Shown here: one piece after another, positions 46,523 through 55,230 of the stretch
Layout: every line of letters starts with the position of its first letter
Position numbering within the stretch: the stretch's first letter is position 1
DNA from: Novosphingobium sp. JCM 18896
Lineage (GTDB): Bacteria > Pseudomonadota > Alphaproteobacteria > Sphingomonadales > Sphingomonadaceae
Assembly (NCBI RefSeq): GCF_025938095.1
Contig: NZ_JAPCZF010000007.1
Coordinates: 62,001 to 126,000, forward strand
Reading direction: 5' to 3'
DNA: 64,000 bases
The notes under the pieces: model-generated
What the model saw: only the letters and a program-made list of their open reading frames with translations
What the model was told of the DNA's origin: nothing
Databases searched by the model: none
Made by a program: the position numbers and the translations under genes

Positions 46523-47562
46523 ACGGTTTGCCGCCCAAAGGCCCGCAGTCCAAGGCTGGCGATGGGGTAGCCGCGACGAGCGAGCAGATGCTTCGCGGCG
46601 CCGAGGCCACTTCTCCAACGGCAATGCCTTTCAATGCCTGGCGCTCGATCGCTCGTCGCGTCTGGCTCAATAGCGATCGCCATCATCTGGGGCTGATGTC
46701 GGCGGGCATCGCCTTTTACGCCTTTCTATCGTTCGTCCCGCTGCTGGGCGCCTTGGTCATGTCTTACGGAATCATCGCTGACCCGGAAGCGGTCGGACGG
46801 CACATGGCCTTCATGATCGAGGTTCTCCCGACCGACGCGGCCCGGCTGGTCAACGAACAGCTCGTGACGCTGCTCGTAACCGCCAGCAAGAAAAAGGGTA
46901 TCGCGCTGATCGTCGCGATGATCATTTCGGTCTTCAGCGCGAGCCGGGCGGCAGGCGCGATGATCGAAGCGCTGAACGTCATATATGAAGAAAGGAACCG
47001 CCGCGGCCTCGTCCGCAACTGGCTCGTTGCGATGGCGCTGATCGTCGCCGCCGTCGCCATCGCGCTGACGGGCCTCGCCGCAGCGGCGCTTTTCGCATTT
47101 GCCGAGGCGGTCTTCACAAGCGCGGGCTCTTTCGTCGCGCCTCTTGCCCGAGCGCTGGCCTGGACCACGGCTGCCTTGTTATGTTGCCTCACCCTTGGCG
47201 CCATGTACCGCTTCGCGCCCGATCGATCCGACGCGCGCTGGCAGTGGCTGAGTGTGGGAGCCGCGATGGGCACCGGGCTGTGGCTCGTGGCGACGCTTCT
47301 GTTCGGTGTCTATGCGGCAAATTTCGGGAATTACGATGCCACTTACGGTTCACTTGGCGCGGTCGCGGTCCTGCTGATGTGGCTCTATGTTTCGGCTTAC
47401 GCAGTGCTGGTCGGCGCGCTCGTCAATGCGGAGATCGAGCGACAGACCGCGCGCGATACGACGACGGGTTTGCCCCGTCCAATGGGGCGGCGCGGCGCCC
47501 ACATGGCCGACATCAGTGCAGCGCTGGACGAAGCCGGCGCGAATGCCGACCTACGTCAGTAA
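46519..47562 (+). CDS. YihY/BrkB family membrane protein
   Basis: GTG start at 46519 overlaps the ProP-like stop. The 347-residue protein has six spans in residues about 55-320 with LGLMSAGIAFYAFLSFVPLL, IISVFSASRAAGAMIEALNV and NYDATYGSLGAVAVLLMWLY, all hallmarks of YihY (formerly tRNA-processing ribonuclease BN) and BrkB. Function of the family is unclear; it is often next to transport or envelope genes. It is the last gene of the ectoine-transport array; the 200 bp that follow, before the convergent kinase gene, hold no gene. Confidence 0.92.
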   Translation: MNGLPPKGPQSKAGDGVAATSEQMLRGAEATSPTAMPFNAWRSIARRVWLNSDRHHLGLMSAGIAFYAFLSFVPLLGALVMSYGIIADPEAVGRHMAFMIEVLPTDAARLVNEQLVTLLVTASKKKGIALIVAMIISVFSASRAAGAMIEALNVIYEERNRRGLVRNWLVAMALIVAAVAIALTGLAAAALFAFAEAVFTSAGSFVAPLARALAWTTAALLCCLTLGAMYRFAPDRSDARWQWLSVGAAMGTGLWLVATLLFGVYAANFGNYDATYGSLGAVAVLLMWLYVSAYAVLVGALVNAEIERQTARDTTTGLPRPMGRRGAHMADISAALDEAGANADLRQ

Positions 47563-47763
47563 AATTATTCAGCAATTAGTTCGGTATAGTTCGACTTCGT
47601 CGTGACCGATGTGATCTTCCGCGAACTCTAGACTACCAGGAAACGTACTTTCCAGACTGCAAAAACGACCAAATCAAGTTCTGCTCTTTATCGGCTTACG
47701 CGCCGATGTCCTGTCAGGCGCTCCAACTCAGCGGAAGCCGCCGCATTGTTGACAAGTCTGCTT

Positions 47764-50762
47764 TTAAGCGCCGGAAGGCGCGGCACCAAAAATCAGCGCT
47801 AGCGTTTCGACAAGGGCCTCCTTGTTGTAAGGCTTGGCCAGAAACTTAACCTGGGTGTGACCGGGCATTCCATTCGCATAGGACTCGCTGGGATATCCCG
47901 ACGAAAGAATTACGGACAAGCTTGGGCGTGCTGCAATCGCTCTCTCCGCCAGGCTAGCGCCATCCATACCTCCCGGCATTCTAAGATCGGTGAACAGCAG
48001 GTCGATGTCGTCGCGCTCTTTCAAGATCATCAACGCATCCGCAGCGCGTGCGACGTCGAGAACCCGATAGCCCAAGCCATGCAACTGCCGGTAAACGTGT
48101 TGCCTGACCAGGTCATCGTCCTCGACGAGCAATATGCACTTGCCTCCCCCCTTATGCTCCTGCCGCCGCGGCGCTTCCGCTGTCTGGGTGTCCGGCTCTC
48201 CTCTTGGCAGATAGAGCGAAATCGTCGTCCCCTTCCCAAGGCACGTCTCGACATCGACGAAACCACCGGATTGCTGAACGAAACCGTAGACCATGCTGAG
48301 ACCCAGTCCCGTGCCTCGTCCAACTTCCTTGGTCGTGAAAAAGGGGTCAAAAATTTTGTCGATGATTTCGTCCGGAATCCCCGTTCCGGAATCGCTAACG
48401 CGAATTGCGACATACTCGCCGGGCTTGGCATCCAGGCAGCGCCGGGCAAGCAGTTCGCCGACTATCGCGTTTTCGGCACAGAGGCGAAGAGAGCCGCCCC
48501 GGGGCATGGCATCGCGCGCATTCAGCGCAAGGTTGAGGATGGCGCTCTCGAGTTGTGCGGGATCGGCATTGAGAGACCAAAAGTCAGAGCCCGCTTCCAA
48601 CGCGAAATCCAGTTCGCTGCCCAGCGCTCGCCGGATCAATGCCTCTAACCGGTCCAGCAGTTCGGCGACGTCGAACGTGCGTGGCGACAAGGTTTGCTGC
48701 CGCGAGAAGGCCAACATGCTGCTGGTTAACTCGGCTGCGCGTTCTGCTGAATGTCGGATCAAGTGGGCGACGTCCTGAAGCTCTGGGTCAGAAATCTGCT
48801 CGGTCAAGTCTTCGCTGCTGCCGATGATCACGGTCAGGATGTTGTTAAAGTCATGCGCTACACCTCCGGCAATTCGGCCAATCGCCTCTCTGCGCTGTGA
48901 ATTGTGGAGTTGATGCTGAAGCGCCTGTGCGGTGCTCTCCGCGCTGATCGCATCCAGCGCTGCCCCCCACTGCGCGGCCATGCCCGAAAGCAGCGCGCGC
49001 GCCTCGCTGTCGAAGTAGCCCTCTTGACGTGTGTAGAGGACGAGTATCGCGCGAACACCTTCGCGCTGGTTGATCGGCAATGCGGCCGCGCCCCGCCATC
49101 CGAACGTGCCCGCCCGATCGTGCCATGGACCTGTCCTCTTGTCGCAACCAAAGTCGTCAACCCAGGCGGCTGTGCCCTCGCGATAGGCCCTGCCGAGCGG
49201 CCCCTGCCCTGTCACATCTGCCGAGCTAGTCGAGACCTCCAGCCCCTCAAGGTAACGAGCATCAGTTGCGCTGCCGAAACTGGTATAATGGACGATCCGA
49301 TCTCCCGTCTCGTCGGGCACGCATACGCCGGCCAAGGCGATGTCGCCCTCCTCAACCAAAATTCTGCATATTTCATCGGCTATGTCGCGCATTGAGCGAC
49401 GTTGCAGGATGGCATGGCTTGCGGCCGCAATCGCACTGAACAGCTTGCTGTGGCGCATTGATTTTATGGCATTTTGCATTGCCAGATCGATGTCCATCTC
49501 GATCCCGGTAATTCGCGTGGGCTCCCCGCTCTCCCCACGTTCGGAAACCATTCCACGTGCCAGAAACCACTTGTAGTTGCCGTCCTTGCAGCGGGCCCGG
49601 TATTCGAATTCTAGCTGGGCCGTTTCGCCTGCTATGTGACGGCGATATTCTTCGCTGACAAAGGTCCGATCATCGGGATGGGCAAGATCTGCGTCTTTGG
49701 GCAGCAGATCGCGCTCGCCATATCCGCGCATTTTTCGCCAAGTTGACGAAACTTCGAGATGCCGTTTGATCTGATCACGGTTCCATACCCCCAAGCCCGA
49801 ACCGTCGATGGCCATGCGCCATCGCTCTTCCTGTAGGCGCGTCGTGGTGAGGGCATCCTGCAGTGCAGCCTCGCGCGCGATGTGCTTCGCGCGTCCGATA
49901 GCAAGCGGAATACTTGCCAAGACCGACACCGCCAGGAATAGCTCGACAAAAAACCCGACTTCAATCGGCGAGAATCCTGCTGCTGCGAGCCTGTGTGTGT
50001 AAGATCCAGGCATCGTCTGCAGGATCAGGCCTGTGCCATTGGTGACAAACGCGCCCCAGCCCGCCCCTTGGAGGCCATATCGCCAGGCCAACCACATCAG
50101 CGGCAGCATTATAAGGTAGGCGGCAAAGAACGCCGGCGGTCCAAAAAAGAAATAGGACGCGACAGCCAATGCTATGAGTATCGGATAGCCCGGCCAATCG
50201 AATTTGAAGCGCTGTGCATCTTGTTGCGCGGTGATCGCCAGCAGCGGCCAACCCAAGGCGAATGTGCTGAGCGCAACGCACGCGATCCAGATCAAAGGCT
50301 GGGCGGAAAACTCCCGCCCGTGGCGATTAGCGCTTGTGGCCGTCCGAGCGTGATGATCCCGCTCCCGACGACGGCAATCTTTGCAAGTCCGGTTAGACAC
50401 GCCATGGCGGCAAAGGCCGTCAAATGGGAGATGTTGAGAAGGTCGAATTCGCGACAGAAACGTCGCAGGACGAAAGCACTGCCACCGTATTGCAGGGTGC
50501 TCGTGACACTCTGGAAAACCGCCCAATCCAGTGGCATCCCGGCAATCCAGTGACGAGCGGAAAGATCTCCAAGGACCGCGCTGAGGATTGCCAGCGGCCA
50601 AACCTGAGTTTTCGTCCGCAGCAAAACGGCAAGCGGTAAGCCATTGGCGAACCAGAAAATCGCGTGCGATGTCGGTTCTGCTGTGAAGCGGCTTTCGACC
50701 GCCATGGCAGCGAACATCGCAAATCCCAGTGCGACTGCGATCACCAAGGATCTCAGCAGCAT
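47764..50762 (-). CDS. MASE1-PAS-GAF hybrid histidine kinase, frameshifted near 50313
   Basis: The true start is ATG 50762: this frame reads [19 protein letters not shown] and [13 protein letters not shown], a MASE1-type membrane sensor, but stops at 50292. The frame that carries on the protein ([17 protein letters not shown] onward) is one base off, and both join if one G is restored in the run at 50313-50315. The rest is intact: more spans, PAS ([13 protein letters not shown], to GIEMDID), GAF, the histidine in [17 protein letters not shown], ATPase with [14 protein letters not shown] and [12 protein letters not shown], and a receiver with the aspartate in [14 protein letters not shown]. 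The full product would be about 1000 residues. GC is lower than in the flanking genes. Confidence 0.85.
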
Positions 50763-51052
50763 AGCGTGATCCTCTCCGAGCCTCCCAAAATCTCACTCTG
50801 CGCTGAACATTCGCTTTGCGCAATTGTGACATCGGACCAGATAAGGGCGTCCGCTTCTGCCAACTGGTCGATACACGAAAGCGGCAGGAAGGTCCGCGTG
50901 TCCTGCTGCGGTCACTGCGGGGCAGTTCGCGACCAGACCCAGCCCATCGCCACTCCGCGATTATGCGATGAACGAACGGCGGGTTTCAAGGAGGCGTCTT
51001 GGACCGCCCTACGTCGGCAAGGTTGGCGGATGTCGCCTTATCTCGCGCCAAC

Positions 51053-51679
51053 TCAATTGGCTGCTGCGAGATAGGCGGCACATGCTCGAGGCAATTCCCG
51101 GCGGAGGCGCGCAAGATCACCCTCTGCCGCGCCCGCCTCCATGACGACGCGTACAGATCCGCCAAGCAGGACAGCCACCATGAAGGCCGCAGATTCGGCA
51201 TCGGCCAGATTTGTATCGGGTGCGGTAGCGATCAGTCCGCAGATGACCTCGATCATCCGCGACATGGCGAGCGCCATGTGCTCGCCAAGGTCGAACTCGG
51301 CGGCGATGGCATAGATCGCCCGTGACGAAACGATGTCGGCCGTCTTCGCGTCAAGCCATGCTGTGGCAAGCCCTTCGGCAAGGATCGCGAGGTCTGCACC
51401 TTGGAGCCGTTCGGTGGCTGCCATCATGGTGTCCATGATCGTTTCGAGCTGCCGCTCCACGATGGCGAACAGCAAGGCCTGTTTGTGCGGGTAGTACTGG
51501 TACATCGTGCCGACTGAGACGCCGGCCCGCTCGGCCACGCGCGTCGTCGTCAACTTGCCCACGCCGTCTGCCAGCAAAACCTGAATGGTCGCGGTGTGGA
51601 TCGCCTCAATCGTCGCCGCGGATCGGGCCTGCCGGGGCGATTTCCGGGGTTGGAGAAGCGCGGGCAAGCGGCGGTTCAT
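51053..51679 (-). CDS. TetR family transcriptional regulator
   Basis: ATG 51679 is preferred over the upstream start at 51706. The 208-residue protein has the TetR HTH at about residues 15-62 (SPRQARSAATIEAIHTATIQ, TTTRVAERAGVSVGTMYQYY, PHKQALLFAIVE), and a helical ligand domain. It is divergent from the SDR gene at 51751 across 71 bp that contain ATATG (51678-51682) and CATAT (51708-51712) as an inverted pair. It most likely represses that SDR gene. Confidence 0.92.
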   Translation of the reverse strand: MNRRLPALLQPRKSPRQARSAATIEAIHTATIQVLLADGVGKLTTTRVAERAGVSVGTMYQYYPHKQALLFAIVERQLETIMDTMMAATERLQGADLAILAEGLATAWLDAKTADIVSSRAIYAIAAEFDLGEHMALAMSRMIEVICGLIATAPDTNLADAESAAFMVAVLLGGSVRVVMEAGAAEGDLARLRRELPRACAAYLAAAN

Positions 51680-51750
51680 ATGCGAATTCCGAAACTGAAG
51701 GATCATTCATATCTTGAGCCTGCAAGCACAGGTTTGCAAGGAGCCACATC

Positions 51751-52506
51751 ATGAATACCGTTCTCATAACTGGTTGCTCGACCGGCTTCGGCCGTGAAGC
51801 GGCCATCCATTTCCTCGACCGCGGCTGGACCGTTGTCGCGACCATGCGTGATCCCGCCGCCAGCACTCTGCCGATTTCCGACCGGCTTCGCGTTCTACCG
51901 CTCGATGTCACCGACGCCGGCAGCATTGCCCTCGCCGTCTCGAAAGCGGGACCGATCGACGTACTGGTCAACAATGCGGGCATCGGTTGGCTCAATGCCC
52001 TCGAAGGTACGCCGATGACGGCAGTGCATGGCATCTTCGAGGCCAACCTATTCGGCGTGATCGCGACGATGCAGGCGGTCTTGCCGGGCATGCGCGATCG
52101 ACGCTCCGGCGTTATCATCAACGTCAGTTCAAGCTCGACATACAAGCCGCTTCCGCTGCTTTCGGTCTATCGAGCCAGTAAGGCCGCGGTCACGGCGCTG
52201 ACCGAGTCGGTCGCGCTCGAGCTTGCCGAGTTCGGCATTCGCGCCGCAGTGGTAGTGCCCGGCATGGCACCCTCCACCAATTTCGCCACCGACATCTTGG
52301 GACGAATCGCAAAGGGCGGTTGGTTTCCTGACGCCTATGAAGGCTTCGCGCGCCAGACGATGGCCATGATGGAACAGTCCGCAACTGGGGAGATTACGAC
52401 GGCGCAGGACGTGGCTGAAGCAATCTTCCGCGCCGCGACCGACGCGGCGTGCCCGGTGGTCCTTCCGGCCGGTGCGGACGCGGTCAGTTGGTCAAAAGGC
52501 GACTGA
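51751..52506 (+). CDS. SDR family oxidoreductase
   Basis: The 251-residue classical SDR has LITGCSTGFGREAAIHFLDR at the N-terminus, VNNAGIGW near residue 75 and the catalytic VYRASKAAV near 138 with the serine in NVSSSSTYKPL. RBS AAGGAG lies ahead of ATG 51751. It is the target-like neighbour of the divergent TetR gene. The substrate is unknown; TetR-SDR pairs of this type are widespread in proteobacteria. Confidence 0.93.
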   Translation: MNTVLITGCSTGFGREAAIHFLDRGWTVVATMRDPAASTLPISDRLRVLPLDVTDAGSIALAVSKAGPIDVLVNNAGIGWLNALEGTPMTAVHGIFEANLFGVIATMQAVLPGMRDRRSGVIINVSSSSTYKPLPLLSVYRASKAAVTALTESVALELAEFGIRAAVVVPGMAPSTNFATDILGRIAKGGWFPDAYEGFARQTMAMMEQSATGEITTAQDVAEAIFRAATDAACPVVLPAGADAVSWSKGD

Positions 52507-52639
52507 GCAGCGATGCCCGGGAGCGAACGTCGACGATTGGATGTTCGCTCCCACGGGGCGAGAGTGCGACACGTAACGAACGACCGCTTTTGGAAAGTTC
52601 CCTGGACAGGCGAACGACCGCAAAGTCGGCAATCTCCGT

Positions 52640-53545
52640 CTATGATTTGGCCACAGTACGAAATCTGTCGCGCAGGCGCAGGGCAGCCGGCGAGAGTGAG
52701 CGATCACTGCGGCTATACATCATCAGGCGTATGATTGGTCCCTCATTGGCGGGTTCCAAGGGGAGACAGCACAGCAGCCCCGCTTCCAACTCCCGGACGG
52801 CGGTGGCGCGTGATGTCACCCAAATCGCATCGGTGTTCTGCGCGATCGAGGACAGACAATCTAGATCCTCGATCTCGAGCTGCGGCTTCTGCCGGAGTTG
52901 TGAAAGGCTGTGCAACTCGTCCAGGGGCTGCTCGGCGACAACCTGCTTGGTGATTATCCAGGGAAATTCATGAGGCTGCCGGCGCTCAGTCGGGTCGAGC
53001 AAAGGATGACCACGCCGCACGAGCTGATCACTCGTATAGACGCCGATCGGGCTGCGCTTGACTGGCGCCCCTTCGGGCACGAGCGCATCGGCGCAAAGGA
53101 GGAATTCGATCTCATCGAGGAGCAGCATCGACAGCAGCGTTTCCGAAGTGCGCACGAATGTCTTGATATGCAGCGTCGGATTGTCCGCGAGTTCCTGCGC
53201 CATTACCTGCGGCAAAAGAGCCTTTGCCGGCAAATGCCCCATCCCGAAAGTTACGCTGTCCTGTGACCCGCGGGCAGACTGCTGGACCGTGCGCTCGAAC
53301 GCATTGGCCTCATCGACCAGTGCCGACGCACGCTTGGCCAGTTCCTTGCCCACCACCGTTAGGTGAACACCGCCCCGATTGCGATCGAACAGGCGAACTT
53401 GAATCGAATCCTCGAAGCGCTGGATGCTCCGTGACAGCGCCGATTGCGTGATCCCCAGTTCTTCCGCCGCATGGGTGAAACTCAAGTGCCTCGCCAGAGC
53501 CACGAGATGCCGCGCAGCGCGAATATCGATATTCCACTGAGTCAT
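52640..53545 (-). CDS. LysR family transcriptional regulator
   Basis: ATG 53545 is chosen for its strong GGGGGAGA ribosome site; the upstream extension to 53656 is unlike LysR proteins. The 301-residue protein starts MTQWNIDIRAARHLVALARH and has the HTH AEELGITQSALSRSIQRFE and LFDRNRGGVHLT. The substrate-binding domain spans about residues 90-295. It is divergent from the DUF1214-like/TonB/sulfatase genes, so it is the candidate activator of that catabolic island. Confidence 0.93.
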   Translation of the reverse strand: MTQWNIDIRAARHLVALARHLSFTHAAEELGITQSALSRSIQRFEDSIQVRLFDRNRGGVHLTVVGKELAKRASALVDEANAFERTVQQSARGSQDSVTFGMGHLPAKALLPQVMAQELADNPTLHIKTFVRTSETLLSMLLLDEIEFLLCADALVPEGAPVKRSPIGVYTSDQLVRRGHPLLDPTERRQPHEFPWIITKQVVAEQPLDELHSLSQLRQKPQLEIEDLDCLSSIAQNTDAIWVTSRATAVRELEAGLLCCLPLEPANEGPIIRLMMYSRSDRSLSPAALRLRDRFRTVAKS

Positions 53546-53884
53546 AAGTTCTCCCCCAGCCGGAATTTGACACCGGCCATGCACAGTGTCGACAATCAAT
53601 CCATCAGGAGCCGGCAGGAATATATCGGCCATGTCATGAGGGGAGAGTTGCGACACCGCCAGTTTGCGCGTGGGTAGGGAAATTCCGCAGATTCTGGACT
53701 ATTCCGTCATCGCGATCGGTCTCGCGGCGCGAACCTACCGTGCTCTGCCTGCTCGCTTTTCCGGCAAACGAACCACCCAGCGGTGCCGCGCTGCGGGCCA
53801 GGCGACGCTCGCCATCATTGTACCAATAGGGAATGCAACGGACCCGGGGCTTCGCCGGTGCCCAACCGAGGATCGGACAAGCGT
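53546..53884. other. intergenic, divergent promoter region
   Basis: About 340 bp between the LysR gene and the DUF1214-like gene. No coding frame is convincing. LysR proteins usually bind T-N11-A boxes in such regions; several fit this loose pattern, so I do not single one out. Confidence 0.35.
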
Positions 53885-55192
53885 ATGACGGTCAAACAGC
53901 TTCGTGGCATCGGCTTGGCTGGGGCTCTGGTGATGACAGTCGGGGCAAGCCAGGCGCAGGCGCAGACTTCGCCCCCGGCCACGACGCCGATCGCCAACCC
54001 GCCGGGCTGGGCCGAGCTTGTCGGCACGCTGGGCGATCTGCCGGCACGCATGCTGGCCAAGCTGACGCCCGAGCAACGGGCCGATCCGCAGATCCAGCAG
54101 GAGGTCGTCCGCTTCGCCCTTTCAGCGCTTGCCCATGCGACGCTCGACGCGCTGGGGCAGGATGGCGACCATCCGGTGTTCATGCCCGCGATCGGCCAGG
54201 TCATCAGCATCGGCCAGCCCAATGCCGATACGGTCTACCGCACGGCGAAGATCACGCCGGGCGGTAGCTATCGCCTGCGTGGCAAGCGTGGATCGGTGCG
54301 CATGGCGCGCGTCGCGCAAGTCGCGCCGCGGCCCCGCGACAAGGTCGACGCCAACGGCATGGCTGTGCTCGGCCCGCCGCGGATCGTGTTCGACATCAAT
54401 GCGCTGCAAGTCGACGCCCAAGGCAATTTCGACGTGATAGCCAGCCCCGTTCGACCAGCGGGCTATACCGGCGATTGGTGGCAGCTCCAGCCCGATACCA
54501 ATGCCCTGATGATGCGCTGGGTCGCCTCCGACTGGGGGAAGGAAATCGATCCGACGATCTCGATCGAGCGCGTCGACGGGCCGATCGTGCGCCCCCGCCC
54601 GCCTGCTGCCCTGCTCGAACAGCGACTACGCGCGATGCCCGGAGACATCACCTTCAGCGCGATGATGTTCCTCGACCATGTCGCCCGGCTGCGCGAGCAG
54701 GGTGTCGTCAACACGCTCAAGGTCTTCGATCTCGCGCTCGCGGGCGGTCTCGCCGGCCAGTTCTACTATGAGGGTGCCTATGACCTGAAGCCCGACGAAG
54801 CGCTGATCGTCGAGGCCAAGGTGCCGACAAAGTGCGCCTATCACTCGGTCATCCTGACCAACGAGCTTTACGAGACGACCGACTGGTACAACAACCAATC
54901 CACGCTCAACGACGCGCAATCCCGGACCGATCCCGACGGCATTCTGCGCGTAGTGATCTCGGCCAAGGATCCCGGCGTGGCCAACTGGGTCGACACCTCG
55001 GGCTATCCGACCGGAGTCATCCAGGGCCGCTGGACCGAATGCGACAGCCAGCCCGTGCCAACCGTGCGCAAGGTCAAGGTTGACCAGGTTGCGCGGTCAC
55101 TGCCGTCAACCACGCCCAGGGTGACCCCGGAGGAGCGGGAGCGGATCATCCGCGACCGCCGCAGCGCGCTCCAGCAGCGTCCGCTGTGGTGA
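53885..55192 (+). CDS. DUF1214/DUF1254-like periplasmic protein
   Basis: ATG 53885 gives a signal peptide (LRGIGLAGALVMTVGASQAQAQ, cleaved near residue 27). The 435-residue protein has text typical of DUF1214 proteins: NADTVYRTAKITPGGSYRLR near residue 110, ALMMRWVASDWGKEIDPTIS near 210 and the C-terminal NELYETTDWYNNQSTLNDAQ with GVANWVDTSGYPTGVIQGRW. Function is not established. It is 38 bp upstream of a TonB receptor gene, and such pairs occur often in sphingomonad catabolic clusters. It is divergent from the LysR gene. Confidence 0.85.
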   Translation: MTVKQLRGIGLAGALVMTVGASQAQAQTSPPATTPIANPPGWAELVGTLGDLPARMLAKLTPEQRADPQIQQEVVRFALSALAHATLDALGQDGDHPVFMPAIGQVISIGQPNADTVYRTAKITPGGSYRLRGKRGSVRMARVAQVAPRPRDKVDANGMAVLGPPRIVFDINALQVDAQGNFDVIASPVRPAGYTGDWWQLQPDTNALMMRWVASDWGKEIDPTISIERVDGPIVRPRPPAALLEQRLRAMPGDITFSAMMFLDHVARLREQGVVNTLKVFDLALAGGLAGQFYYEGAYDLKPDEALIVEAKVPTKCAYHSVILTNELYETTDWYNNQSTLNDAQSRTDPDGILRVVISAKDPGVANWVDTSGYPTGVIQGRWTECDSQPVPTVRKVKVDQVARSLPSTTPRVTPEERERIIRDRRSALQQRPLW

Positions 55193-55230
55193 ACCGACAA
55201 GCCATCAATCCGAAAATTGGGGGATTACCG

